A stretch of 64,000 nucleotides of DNA, from NCBI RefSeq assembly GCF_946481145.1, contig NZ_CAMLMJ010000021.1, forward strand, positions 1-64,000, read 5' to 3'. The translations under genes were made by a program, and so were the position numbers. Under the pieces are notes generated by a model. The model worked only from the letters and a program-made list of their open reading frames with translations. It had not been told where the DNA came from and searched no databases. Positions within the stretch are counted from its first letter, which is position 1. Each line of letters begins with the position of its first letter. The DNA is from an uncultured Sediminibacterium sp. (lineage in GTDB: Bacteria > Bacteroidota > Bacteroidia > Chitinophagales > Chitinophagaceae). Positions 1 through 8,135 of this stretch are shown one piece after another.

Positions 1-572
1 GTGGTTTCCTTGCAGGTGCTACTGTAAGTGGTGTGTTGATGGGTATGTTCCAGAATAATGCAGGTGGTGCATGGGACAATGCGAAAAAATCATTCGAGAA
101 AGGTGTTGAGATTAATGGCGAAATGTTCTATAAAAAATCTGAACCACATAAAGCATCTGTAACGGGAGATACCGTAGGTGATCCTTTCAAAGATACTTCT
201 GGTCCATCAATGAACATCCTGATTAAACTGATGTCGATTGTATCACTGGTAATTGCACCTACACTTGCGCAATTGCATGGTGAATCATCAAATAGTACTC
301 ACACAGTTGAGAAAAGAATCGAAATTAAAGCAAGCAATGGTGGCGAATCTGCAAGCCTTACTGTAAATAGCACCGATGAAAACATCGACCAACTGATTGC
401 AGCAATTAAAAATGCTGGTTTAACCATGCCGGATAATGTATCGTTAGAAATCAAAAATGGTAAGATCATTGTTGATGGAAAAGAACTTTCAGAAGATGTA
501 GCTAAACAATTTTCTATCTATCTTGATGGCAAAGAAAATTTGAACATTAAGGTTGATGTGAAAAAACAATAA
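1..572 (+). CDS. hppA: Membrane-bound ion-translocating pyrophosphatase, C-terminal part (5' truncated by window)
   Basis: C-terminal 190 residues of an integral-membrane pyrophosphatase that couples PPi hydrolysis to H+ or Na+ export. Reading starts at base 3 in frame. The visible family motif is the loop [12 protein letters not shown] followed by the conserved [14 protein letters not shown] segment that supplies acidic and lysine residues to the active site, then the last membrane helix ([17 protein letters not shown]). After that helix, where most family members end within a few residues, this protein continues for about 110 residues of soluble, charged sequence with a beta/alpha look (positions about 260-569). 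The determinants of K+ dependence and ion specificity lie upstream of the window, so H+ versus Na+ cannot be told. Product identity is secure; the tail function is unknown. Confidence 0.95.
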   Translation, partial: GFLAGATVSGVLMGMFQNNAGGAWDNAKKSFEKGVEINGEMFYKKSEPHKASVTGDTVGDPFKDTSGPSMNILIKLMSIVSLVIAPTLAQLHGESSNSTHTVEKRIEIKASNGGESASLTVNSTDENIDQLIAAIKNAGLTMPDNVSLEIKNGKIIVDGKELSEDVAKQFSIYLDGKENLNIKVDVKKQ

Positions 573-584
573 AATTTATTACTG

Positions 585-627
585 ATAAAAGAGAAGGGCT
601 CCGGTAATCGGGGCCCTTCTCTTTTAT
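585..627. terminator. Bidirectional intrinsic terminator between hppA and the convergent gene
   Basis: An 18-bp stem (585-602 with 610-627) has one T-G wobble and a 7-nt loop. It is A-rich on the left side and T-rich on the right, so it can end transcription from hppA (+) and from the minus-strand gene at 630-3464. Confidence 0.85.
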
Positions 628-629
628 AT

Positions 630-3464
630 TTATGATTTCTTTCTATAAACAATATGTTTTCTTTCCCAAAAATTAAACAAAGGCAAATCAAACATCAATC
701 CCAAATAGACCCTTGTGCTATTAAACTGTTGTTCATTGGGCTTGCCTGCTTCCTGGTATTTACGTAATTGTGGGGTGTATTGTATGCCTGTAGATATGGT
801 AAATGGACTTCCAGGTAATGCCAATGCTGCATGCAAACCAGGACTAATCAATTGCGCCCATTTAAAGCTCTGGCCGATGGTGGTATCACTTGATTGAAAT
901 AACCTGTAAGAAACAGGAGCACCAAGATCGATGACACTGGCTGTAATGGTTAGCGTCCACCCGGTTCTGTTATACAAATGATTTCGTTTAATTTTCACCT
1001 TATCAGGATTGCGGATATAGTCGTCGGGAAAGAACCCGCCATTCGCATCAAATTCTCTTTTTCCTGAACGCCATTTTCTACCAAAAGTTTTACTGAGTGA
1101 TATACCAATTGGAACAGAGAAACCCCATACGGCACCACTCCTGCTGTTGGCCATTCTGCCAGTATCGTATTGTTGTCTTTTTGTCCATTCATAACCAGCA
1201 TACACACCTGCAAAAGCATTCAAATCAACCGACCACCAATTATTACGCTTACGCTTATAAGAGCCAACAGGCATGGCATAAGACTCTACTACTTTTGCCA
1301 GTTGCTTATCGTTCTGCGCCAACGCCGCATCATTCAGGAAGCCGCTTAATTTTCTGATGAGTTGTATGGCCTGACGGTCTTTATCGAATAATAAGGCTGC
1401 GGCAGGACTTTTCTTCTCAAAGCTGATTGCCTGATTGGTGGTATCGTATCGATAAAGCAAAGTTTTGGCATACTGTGCTGTATTTCTTAGTATAGAATCT
1501 TTTAGATAAGATGATGCATATAGAAATTCATTCTGCAAATCTTTTAAATCAATGGTAAACTGATGCCCGGGTCTTGATTCATAAAACAGGGTATCAATGA
1601 GTGACAGCGTGTTCATAACTGCCCCTGCGAAATTCTTTTTGGTAACCAGGTTATAAATTTCAAAAACCTGTGTTCCATAACCGAATGCCTTCATGGCCTG
1701 TTCTGATACAGCTGGTCGGACAATCTGACTATCTAGGCTGTTCAACACACTAAACACCTGGTTTACGGCGCCCCACATATTGTAAGTACTATAGAACCAG
1801 TCTTTTTGTCCATTTTGCTGTAACCGTTTCTGCTCTTCCTGGTATTCTGTGCCGATTTTTTCTACCTGAGCAATAGCTGTTCTGATATTTCCCAATAACC
1901 GGCGCATACGTTCAACATCAAGTACAATGGTTTGACCTTCGATTTGTTTAATCCCCTTAAAGAACTTACTGAATACCGCTTTATATTTAAGATCAAGCAA
2001 TGCAAGCATGATTTCCATTTCTGTTCTGTTCATGTTTCGTAAATCCTCATAGGAAAGTAAACGGATTCGATTGGCACTATCTATTACAAACATTTCTGTA
2101 TTGATGGCATAAAGCAGGGTAATATAATCCTGAAACACTGGCTTGTTTGAAACAGAATCCAATACAGCGGGAACAGGTGGAGTTGAAAGATATAATGCCT
2201 TAATAGCGTCGCGGTAACTATATCTTTTTACAATCAGTTCAGCAAAATCACAAACCCCGGTAATATAGGCAGCATAGGTTGCTGCTTCTGGCCATCGTTT
2301 TGCAAGCCAGGCACTGTTGAGTACATTTTTTGGCATCTGCATAAAGTCTTTTGATAGCGCATATTGCCATTGAGCCCCAAGGTTGGGAATCTCATATACT
2401 TCGTTCCCTTGCAATAATTTCATTGTTGTAGGAAAAAACAGGTTCAGGAGTTCATATCTGTTGGCATTCTGGGTAATTTTTTCAAAAAACCACATCACAG
2501 ATTCCTGTTTAATTCTGTTCGCAAGATAAATGGCCAGTGCATTGATCATTTCTGCTTCTGAGGGTAGTCTGAAAGCTACTTTATACGCTGATTCTGCTTC
2601 GGAAATCACTTTCTGAATATCCGGCAATGTATTCAGGTTAAACGAATTCAGTGCATCTTCAAAACTCAAACCCTCTCTTCCGGGTTGTTGAGTAATCCCA
2701 CTGATATGAAATAAGAAACTAAGAAGGGTATTTCGCTGGTCCTTTAACTGTTGCAATACAATAGTCTTCCATTGATTGAAGCCATTTTCAAGGGAAAGAA
2801 ATTCTGCCCTTGCTGAATCGTATTGTTGGTTTACTAAATGAATAGCATTCTCTAAAGATTGCACGGAATCTGCTGCCTGAACCTTTATGTTATTGCGAGA
2901 ATTAGTATCTGGTTGAAGTCTGGCCAGACTATCAAAAGAGAAAATGGTTTGCTGCCTGCGTAATACCAAAGCCGCACTTGTTGTACGTAAGTCTGCAGTA
3001 AAGCTTCGGTAAGCAGTTTTTGCCGCAACATAATCAGCATTCTTTTTTATGTACAAACTTTTTATGGTCTTTAGTGATTGCTGCACTGTATCTGGTAAAT
3101 GAGCGGCAGATTGAATAACGGTTGCTGAATCGAGTTCGAAAAATCTTGCGAACTTAATCAGGCTGTCAGACAACTTATTCCTCACCCGGTCTAATAAAGG
3201 ATATGGTTTTTTTAATTTTTCTAATAACTGATCATACAAATCGCCTTGTGCATCCTGGAGGTCTGCATACCAGATCAGGCTACCCAATAATTGTTGTCTT
3301 ACCGAGTCTGACAGCTTTTTAGGAGAAATATCCGCTGCATATAATGCTTTGGCAGTTTCATAGGCATTTCTTAGTGGCAGAGCGTTTCCCCTTGAATTTG
3401 CTGATTGGGATAATCCGGACGATGCTATGCAAAGCAGCAGCATCCATGTAATTAAATACTTCAT
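630..3464 (-). CDS. Large secreted protein of unknown function with a putative C-terminal outer-membrane domain
   Basis: 944 residues. The start is well supported by a Sec signal peptide (MKYLITWMLLLCIASSGLSQ) directly after the ATG. The long middle (about residues 40-700) is alpha-helical looking, rich in Gln, Leu, Asp and Lys, with coiled-coil-like stretches and no enzyme motif I recognise. The last 200 residues change character: aromatic and glycine-rich alternating strands such as WWSVDLNAFAGVYAGYEW and a terminal FNFWERKHIVYRKKS resemble an outer-membrane beta-barrel or a barrel-like lid. I infer an envelope location, periplasmic domain plus barrel. It stands alone, convergent with hppA, and has no obvious operon partner. 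I do not recognise a named family. Confidence 0.7.
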   Translation of the reverse strand: MKYLITWMLLLCIASSGLSQSANSRGNALPLRNAYETAKALYAADISPKKLSDSVRQQLLGSLIWYADLQDAQGDLYDQLLEKLKKPYPLLDRVRNKLSDSLIKFARFFELDSATVIQSAAHLPDTVQQSLKTIKSLYIKKNADYVAAKTAYRSFTADLRTTSAALVLRRQQTIFSFDSLARLQPDTNSRNNIKVQAADSVQSLENAIHLVNQQYDSARAEFLSLENGFNQWKTIVLQQLKDQRNTLLSFLFHISGITQQPGREGLSFEDALNSFNLNTLPDIQKVISEAESAYKVAFRLPSEAEMINALAIYLANRIKQESVMWFFEKITQNANRYELLNLFFPTTMKLLQGNEVYEIPNLGAQWQYALSKDFMQMPKNVLNSAWLAKRWPEAATYAAYITGVCDFAELIVKRYSYRDAIKALYLSTPPVPAVLDSVSNKPVFQDYITLLYAINTEMFVIDSANRIRLLSYEDLRNMNRTEMEIMLALLDLKYKAVFSKFFKGIKQIEGQTIVLDVERMRRLLGNIRTAIAQVEKIGTEYQEEQKRLQQNGQKDWFYSTYNMWGAVNQVFSVLNSLDSQIVRPAVSEQAMKAFGYGTQVFEIYNLVTKKNFAGAVMNTLSLIDTLFYESRPGHQFTIDLKDLQNEFLYASSYLKDSILRNTAQYAKTLLYRYDTTNQAISFEKKSPAAALLFDKDRQAIQLIRKLSGFLNDAALAQNDKQLAKVVESYAMPVGSYKRKRNNWWSVDLNAFAGVYAGYEWTKRQQYDTGRMANSRSGAVWGFSVPIGISLSKTFGRKWRSGKREFDANGGFFPDDYIRNPDKVKIKRNHLYNRTGWTLTITASVIDLGAPVSYRLFQSSDTTIGQSFKWAQLISPGLHAALALPGSPFTISTGIQYTPQLRKYQEAGKPNEQQFNSTRVYLGLMFDLPLFNFWERKHIVYRKKS

Positions 3465-3595
3465 GGTAAGGTTTTACGGCTAATTAAAATCGGGGGGAGA
3501 AATCAGAGGGGTGTAATAAAAGTATAAAGCCATTTTGAGAAATACAAGCAAAACATATTAATTTACCGATATATAACTATAAATACCGGAAAATC

Positions 3596-4072
3596 GTGAA
3601 TGCAAGAATCGCCAATTACTTGTTATTAATAGTAGTTGTTTTTACCGCTTGTGAAAATAAACCAGTAGAGTCTGAAGTGAAAAATCCACCTATAATTCAG
3701 AAAGCTGATACCATCAGTGAAACCAGATCGGTTGTTCAAAAATCGCCAGTGGCCAGTCATTACCAGAAAGTGCCGGATGAACTCAATAACTGGAAATTTG
3801 CCGTTGAAGTATATGAAACCAAAAACCGGTTTAAGTACCTGGTTAGAATACAATACAAAGAAATCCGAATCACCGATTCCATCAACATACCTAATATTGG
3901 TATTGAACCATCCGTTCAAATACAGGCCGATAACCAACCTTTCTCCTGTACCATTGGCTTCCCCGACAAAAAAGGAAACTTCAACCCATATTACAGGGCA
4001 AGTATAAAAAATGAGCAATTAAGGTTTAAGAAGATTGCGAGTTATGGGGTGAGTGTGAGGGTAAAGAGTTAG
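3596..4072 (+). CDS. Small putative lipoprotein, unknown function
   Basis: 158 residues starting with GTG. The N-terminus is a short hydrophobic stretch ending in the lipobox VFTAC, so Cys19 is probably lipidated and the protein sits on a membrane facing the periplasm or surface. The body is mostly beta-like and has no recognised domain. The GTG is preferred because it places a normal-length lipoprotein signal. The gene ends just before a hairpin repeat (4074-4199). No functional context. Confidence 0.6.
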   Translation: MNARIANYLLLIVVVFTACENKPVESEVKNPPIIQKADTISETRSVVQKSPVASHYQKVPDELNNWKFAVEVYETKNRFKYLVRIQYKEIRITDSINIPNIGIEPSVQIQADNQPFSCTIGFPDKKGNFNPYYRASIKNEQLRFKKIASYGVSVRVKS

Positions 4073-4073
4073 G

Positions 4074-4199
4074 GGTGAATTGTCAATGGTGAATGGTCAA
4101 TGGTGAATGGTCAATGGTGAATGGTCAATGGCGGTTGTTAAGGTAAACAACCACCAAAACAATCTATTCACTATTCACCATTGACAATTCACTCCCACC
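4074..4199. repeat. Word-repeat hairpin, family A (GTGAATGGTCAATG)
   Basis: The left arm holds one variant (4074-4087) plus three exact tandem copies of a 14-bp word GGTGAATGGTCAAT (4088-4101, 4102-4115, 4116-4129). The right arm (4166-4192) is the inverted form. About 27 bp pair as a long imperfect hairpin around a 64-bp middle. The same words recur at 15435, 23965, 48781 and 58344. Confidence 0.9.
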
Positions 4200-4220
4200 G
4201 TTTAACAAATTTTTCACCCC

Positions 4221-4264
4221 TCGTATACGATTTCTGTCGTAAATTGCTTACGAATAAAATCGTA
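4221..4264. promoter_or_regulatory. Candidate operator array for the BlaI-like repressor
   Basis: Five TCGTA/TACGA half-sites lie just upstream of the repressor start: TCGTATACGA (4221-4230), TACGA-N6-TCGTA (4226-4241) and TACGA-N6-TCGTA (4249-4264). The two N6 dyads are centred 23 bp apart, about two helical turns. BlaI/MecI/CopY repressors are known to bind short dyads overlapping their own promoters, so autoregulation is inferred. Confidence 0.7.
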
Positions 4265-4268
4265 AAGC

Positions 4269-4649
4269 ATGGTCAAACATATAAAACCAACGGAAAGTGA
4301 ACTTGAAATTTTAAGGGTTTTGTGGGATAAGGGTACCGCTACAGTCAGAGAGGTTCATGAAATTCTGAGTGAACATAAGGATGCGGGCTATACAACCACC
4401 CTCAAACTCATGCAGATAATGTTTGAAAAAGGTATCGTTAAACGCGATGATAGCAGCAAAACACATATATACCGTGCGAATATCAGCCGGGAAAATACCC
4501 AGCAACAAATCGTCGGAAAAATGATCAGTTCCTTATTTGGCGGCTCTTCCAGTCAACTTGTGATGCAAGCGCTGGGTAACCAAACGCCAAATAAAGAAGA
4601 GCTGGATGAAATCCAAAAAATGTTAGATAACCTGAAAAAGCAATCCTGA
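4269..4649 (+). CDS. BlaI/MecI/CopY-family transcriptional repressor
   Basis: 126 residues, the normal length for the penicillinase-repressor family. The N-terminal winged helix is clear: LTxSELEILRVLW-type sequence (ESELEILRVLWDKGTATVRE), a recognition-helix region with YTTTLKLMQIMFEKGIV, then a C-terminal dimer part with KEELDEIQKMLDNLKKQS. Its stop overlaps the start of the M56 peptidase by one base (TGATG), so the two are translationally coupled. In known systems the peptidase senses a wall or antibiotic signal and triggers cleavage of the repressor. The inducer here is not known. Dyads at 4221-4264 are the likely binding sites. Confidence 0.93.
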   Translation: MVKHIKPTESELEILRVLWDKGTATVREVHEILSEHKDAGYTTTLKLMQIMFEKGIVKRDDSSKTHIYRANISRENTQQQIVGKMISSLFGGSSSQLVMQALGNQTPNKEELDEIQKMLDNLKKQS

Positions 4650-6622
4650 TGCAATCTTTGTTTCAGTCGGCCTTTTTACAAGCACTGGGGTATTCCATTG
4701 CCAACAGTTTATGGCAAATGGCATTCTTATGGCTTCTTTATTTACTCATTTCCTCTGTACTGAAACCTTCCGCGGCCCACAAATACCTGCTCGCAGTATG
4801 CCTGCAATTCATGGGATTTATATGGTTCGTCTTTACGCTACAATTCTATCATAACCAATATAGCCGTTTACTTCTGGTTGAAGGAAGCGGATTAGACAGT
4901 AAAACGATTGCAACACTTGTGCCTCAAGGACAAGGCATACGTTCTCAGGTTATTGAATGGATGTTAAGGGGTGAACAGTTGCTCCCCTATCTCTCTGTTG
5001 CCTATCTGCTTTTAATGGTGGTGCTCTGTACCCGTTGGTTTATCGGATATCGATATACCCTTCAGATCAAACAGCAAGGGCTCAGTAAAATACCTGTTGA
5101 CTGGCGCTTATTTGTAAAGAATACTGCTCAACAATTAGGTATCAAAAGAGAAATCTCCATCTTTCTATCTGAAAAAATAAGCACCCCACTTACTGTAGGA
5201 TTCTTAAAACCTTTGATACTTGTACCAATTGCAAGCATAAATCACCTAACCGTTTCACAACTTGAAGCCGTGATATTGCACGAAATGGCTCATATCAAGC
5301 GTTACGACTATCTGGTGAATATTATACTATCATTGGCCGAGATCAGCCTTTTCTTCAATCCATTTACCCAATTAATGAGCAAGCAGATCAGGAAAGAAAG
5401 GGAGAATAGTTGTGACGATTGGGTATTACAATTTCAATACAGTGCAAGCACCTATGCTGAAGCCTTATTGCGTATTGCTCAATTGCAGGCAACACCAGTA
5501 TTTGCAATGGCAGCCAAGGGCTCAAATGAAAATGAATTACTGACAAGGGTAAAAAGAATGATTGGAGGTCGGGATCAGGTTTTTAATTACCACAGACAAT
5601 TACTTGCCTTTTTACTGGTAACCGGAATATTAAGTTCAATCGCCTGGCTAAATCCTGAACACGCACCTAAGCAAGCAAATATTTCGCAGGTTAATGACTC
5701 ATTACAACAACAAAACAATGCAGTAGATATTCAACCCGTTACGGTTGAACCTATGGCAGTAAAAGTTACCAATCCCCTATTCAATCCTGCTTTTTTCCTT
5801 TCAAAAACACTCAAAGCCGAAATGCAGGATAACCTGCAAAAAGCAAAAGAAGAAATTCGCGCTTCACTTAACAGTAAAGAAGTACAGCAGGCTATTCAGG
5901 ATATACCAGTGGTTTTAAATGATGCTTATACCACATTGAATACTGAACTTTTCAAAGATAAAAACGAATGGAAAAAAGAACTAGCCGAACTGGAAAAAGC
6001 AAAAGCAGAAATGAAAACGGCTATTCAATCTATTGATACCCTTTCCATTCCCCTGGCAGAAAGGAAACAAGCCAAAGAAGAAATGAAACTTTCCCTTAAA
6101 AAGATGGAGCTTGATTTCGAGGAAGCCAAAGATGCCATGAGCAAACTTAAAACCGCCATTCCTTTTAAGCAGGGTCAGGAAGAAATGAAAAAAGGAATTG
6201 AAAAAGCCATCACAGAAATTCAAAAATTAAAACTCGATAAAAATTTTAGTCAGATAATAGAGTTATCAGGTCTTTTAAACATCATTGATGGACTTGATAT
6301 TAAAATTGATGCTGCAGAAGAAACAGAAAATTCGATTGAGAAAAAGAAAGAGAAAAAGCAGGTTGAGAAAAAGAAAATTAAGGTAGAAGAACAAAAAGAA
6401 ATAGTAGAAGAAGAAATTACTGCAGCCCCATTAATTCCTGTGAACCATTTAGAGATAGATACGGAAACACTCTATAACCAATGGTTAGCGGACCAGGTAA
6501 AAAAATTACTCATCCGCAAACTGGAGCTTGAGCAATTAAATCAAACAGACAGCAGCTTTAATAAACAACTGGAAAAATTCAGGGAACTATTACTCCAACA
6601 AAAAAAGAAAGCCAGGATTTGA
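4649..6622 (+). CDS. BlaR1/MecR1-like M56 membrane metallopeptidase with coiled-coil tail
   Basis: 657 residues. There are several N-terminal membrane helices (about residues 12-38, 45-66, 110-132), then a cytoplasmic zinc protease with HEMAH at 211-215 and the downstream ligand in ENSCDDW (Glu252), and another helix near 310-330. BlaR1 proper ends in an extracellular penicillin-binding domain. That domain is absent: residues about 380-657 are a Lys/Glu-rich, coiled-coil-like region with many AKEEM and KKKEKK segments. The sensed signal is therefore probably not direct beta-lactam acylation. It forms an operon with the repressor (one-base overlap). Family assignment is strong; the tail role is unknown. 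Confidence 0.9.
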   Translation: MQSLFQSAFLQALGYSIANSLWQMAFLWLLYLLISSVLKPSAAHKYLLAVCLQFMGFIWFVFTLQFYHNQYSRLLLVEGSGLDSKTIATLVPQGQGIRSQVIEWMLRGEQLLPYLSVAYLLLMVVLCTRWFIGYRYTLQIKQQGLSKIPVDWRLFVKNTAQQLGIKREISIFLSEKISTPLTVGFLKPLILVPIASINHLTVSQLEAVILHEMAHIKRYDYLVNIILSLAEISLFFNPFTQLMSKQIRKERENSCDDWVLQFQYSASTYAEALLRIAQLQATPVFAMAAKGSNENELLTRVKRMIGGRDQVFNYHRQLLAFLLVTGILSSIAWLNPEHAPKQANISQVNDSLQQQNNAVDIQPVTVEPMAVKVTNPLFNPAFFLSKTLKAEMQDNLQKAKEEIRASLNSKEVQQAIQDIPVVLNDAYTTLNTELFKDKNEWKKELAELEKAKAEMKTAIQSIDTLSIPLAERKQAKEEMKLSLKKMELDFEEAKDAMSKLKTAIPFKQGQEEMKKGIEKAITEIQKLKLDKNFSQIIELSGLLNIIDGLDIKIDAAEETENSIEKKKEKKQVEKKKIKVEEQKEIVEEEITAAPLIPVNHLEIDTETLYNQWLADQVKKLLIRKLELEQLNQTDSSFNKQLEKFRELLLQQKKKARI

Positions 6623-6649
6623 GGATCATTATCTTAGCGAGGATGGAAC

Positions 6650-6689
6650 GCAGATTATCATGATTATCAAGATAAATCTTGATAATCTG
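6650..6689. repeat. Palindromic repeat, family J (CAGATTATCATGATT type)
   Basis: A perfect 12-bp inverted pair (GATTATCAAGAT at 6662-6673 and its complement at 6676-6687) is preceded by CGCAGATTATCAT. Related palindromes lie at 13539-13604 and 62664-62703. It sits between convergent genes and may act as a transcription end. Confidence 0.75.
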
Positions 6690-6730
6690 AATTCAATTAA
6701 TAGCAGAAAGCCTTTAAAAAGCACAAATCA

Positions 6731-6763
6731 AGTCTTGCAGCTTGCGGCGTGCAGCCTGAAGCC
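6731..6763. repeat. Single arm of word repeat family D (GCAGCTTGCGGCGTGCAGCC)
   Basis: A lone arm of AGCTTGC/GCAGCCTGAAGC words, immediately 3' of the PorP/SprF gene. The same words make hairpins at 21137-21244 and 62127-62590. Confidence 0.7.
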
Positions 6764-6770
6764 TCTTTCC

Positions 6771-7802
6771 TTACCAAAGATTCCTCGGGCACCAATCGCC
6801 ATATTTATTGCCCAACTGAAAGCCGATAAGAATTTCATGTGTTCCTTTACTAACCGTATTCAGACGGGAAGTTTGTAGATCGTAAGAATACCCGATATTA
6901 ATATTGTGGCTCACATTGATGCCTACCATTCCAGCAAAACCATCCTGGTAGCGATAAGAACCTCCTACCCATAAGAGATCCTGGTACATGAATTTTGCAT
7001 TTACATCAAAGCCTACGGGTAATGGAGATACGTAGCGGATTAATGTTGAGGGTAGCAGACTAACATCGTCAGATAATTGCATCCGGTAACCTGCGCTAAA
7101 GAATAAGTGTGGTACCAGTTTCCCCTTCTCTACATAAACGGTATTGTTAGAAAAAGCTACATTTTGTGGGACGATCTGTTGCGCAGCTAATCCTAAAAAA
7201 TAATCCTTTGAATACAACCACAAACCTGCACTTATATCGGGTCTGATCTGGTTAATCATACCACTGCTCGCCACTGCAGGATCAACAACGGTGGTGCCAA
7301 AATTTAATTTAGATGCATCCAGACTCATATTGGAAAAGCCGGCAGAAATACCTGCTGAAAGACTCGTTGTATTTGAAAGCCCCAGGTGATAAGAATAGGT
7401 TCCGAAGGCTGCAAAACGATTCAATGGTCCGGTTTTATCGTTCAGCATAGTAAACCCAACTCCATGGTGCGGTTCTGCGGCACGATAACTTTGCCAGTAA
7501 GCCTGTCCTCTCGGATTTTCGCCGCGAGCGCGTATGCTAGTAGCCGTTTCCCAGCCGAAATCATCTTTTTTAAGTGGACCATGAATGGTGAGGTAAGTAG
7601 TTACCGGAGCATCCTGAATACCCACCCATTGCATACGGTGTGATGCTTTTACATCCCAATAATTTTCAATACCTGCCACAGCCGGGTTAATGATATAATT
7701 ATTCATGATATACTGCGTATAGTAAGGACGCTGTTGCGCCTTTACCAATATTGGTAATACCATTATGAAAAAACCAAGCCAATATCTCACTTTACAGTTC
7801 AT
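6771..7802 (-). CDS. PorP/SprF family type IX secretion-associated outer-membrane protein
   Basis: 343 residues with a signal peptide (MNCKVRYWLGFFIMVLPILVKAQ) and the family start QRPYYTQYIMNNYIINPAVAGIE, which is diagnostic. The rest is alternating beta strands ending in ILIGFQLG...CPRNLW, as expected of a barrel. SprF-like proteins are needed for delivery or attachment of a particular T9SS type B cargo, typically encoded just upstream. Here that is the 1226-residue adhesin at 8136-11816 on the same strand, 333 bp away with a hairpin repeat in between. Family call is firm; the pairing is by context. Confidence 0.93.
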   Translation of the reverse strand: MNCKVRYWLGFFIMVLPILVKAQQRPYYTQYIMNNYIINPAVAGIENYWDVKASHRMQWVGIQDAPVTTYLTIHGPLKKDDFGWETATSIRARGENPRGQAYWQSYRAAEPHHGVGFTMLNDKTGPLNRFAAFGTYSYHLGLSNTTSLSAGISAGFSNMSLDASKLNFGTTVVDPAVASSGMINQIRPDISAGLWLYSKDYFLGLAAQQIVPQNVAFSNNTVYVEKGKLVPHLFFSAGYRMQLSDDVSLLPSTLIRYVSPLPVGFDVNAKFMYQDLLWVGGSYRYQDGFAGMVGINVSHNINIGYSYDLQTSRLNTVSKGTHEILIGFQLGNKYGDWCPRNLW

Positions 7803-7832
7803 ATTATTCTGTGCTATTAACAGTTGTATGGA

Positions 7833-7953
7833 GGGTTAGGGGTTAGGGATTAGGTGTTAGGTACTAGGTAATAGGTGCTGGGTAAATAATAAGGTACTAA
7901 AACCCAATACTATCCCTTATACCTAACACCTAGTCCCTAGTACCTAACACCTC
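7833..7953. repeat. Word-repeat hairpin, family G (TTAGGTGTTAGGTACTAGG)
   Basis: The left arm (about 7833-7885) is made of TTAGG/TAGGTACTAGG words. The right arm (about 7911-7953) is its inverted form with CCTAACACCTAGTCC words. It lies between the adhesin and PorP/SprF genes. The remaining 7954-8135 holds no gene I can see. Confidence 0.85.
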
Positions 7954-8135
7954 CTCATTCCCTCCATAAAAGCCGTTATTTATTTTAAAAATATACTAAT
8001 AAGTCTAATTCACCACCAATCGACATCCGGTTTAACATACTGAACGTTATCAATGGTACAATTCCTTTCTCAGCCGGCACCATCCCTACAAATCCGACAT
8101 CCGCCATCAGCTATCATCCATCTTTATTTCCCCTC

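Noticed and set aside
4088..4129. Possible CRISPR array (tandem 14-bp repeats)
   Set aside because: Repeats are direct and adjacent with no spacers and form one arm of a hairpin; no cas genes in the window.
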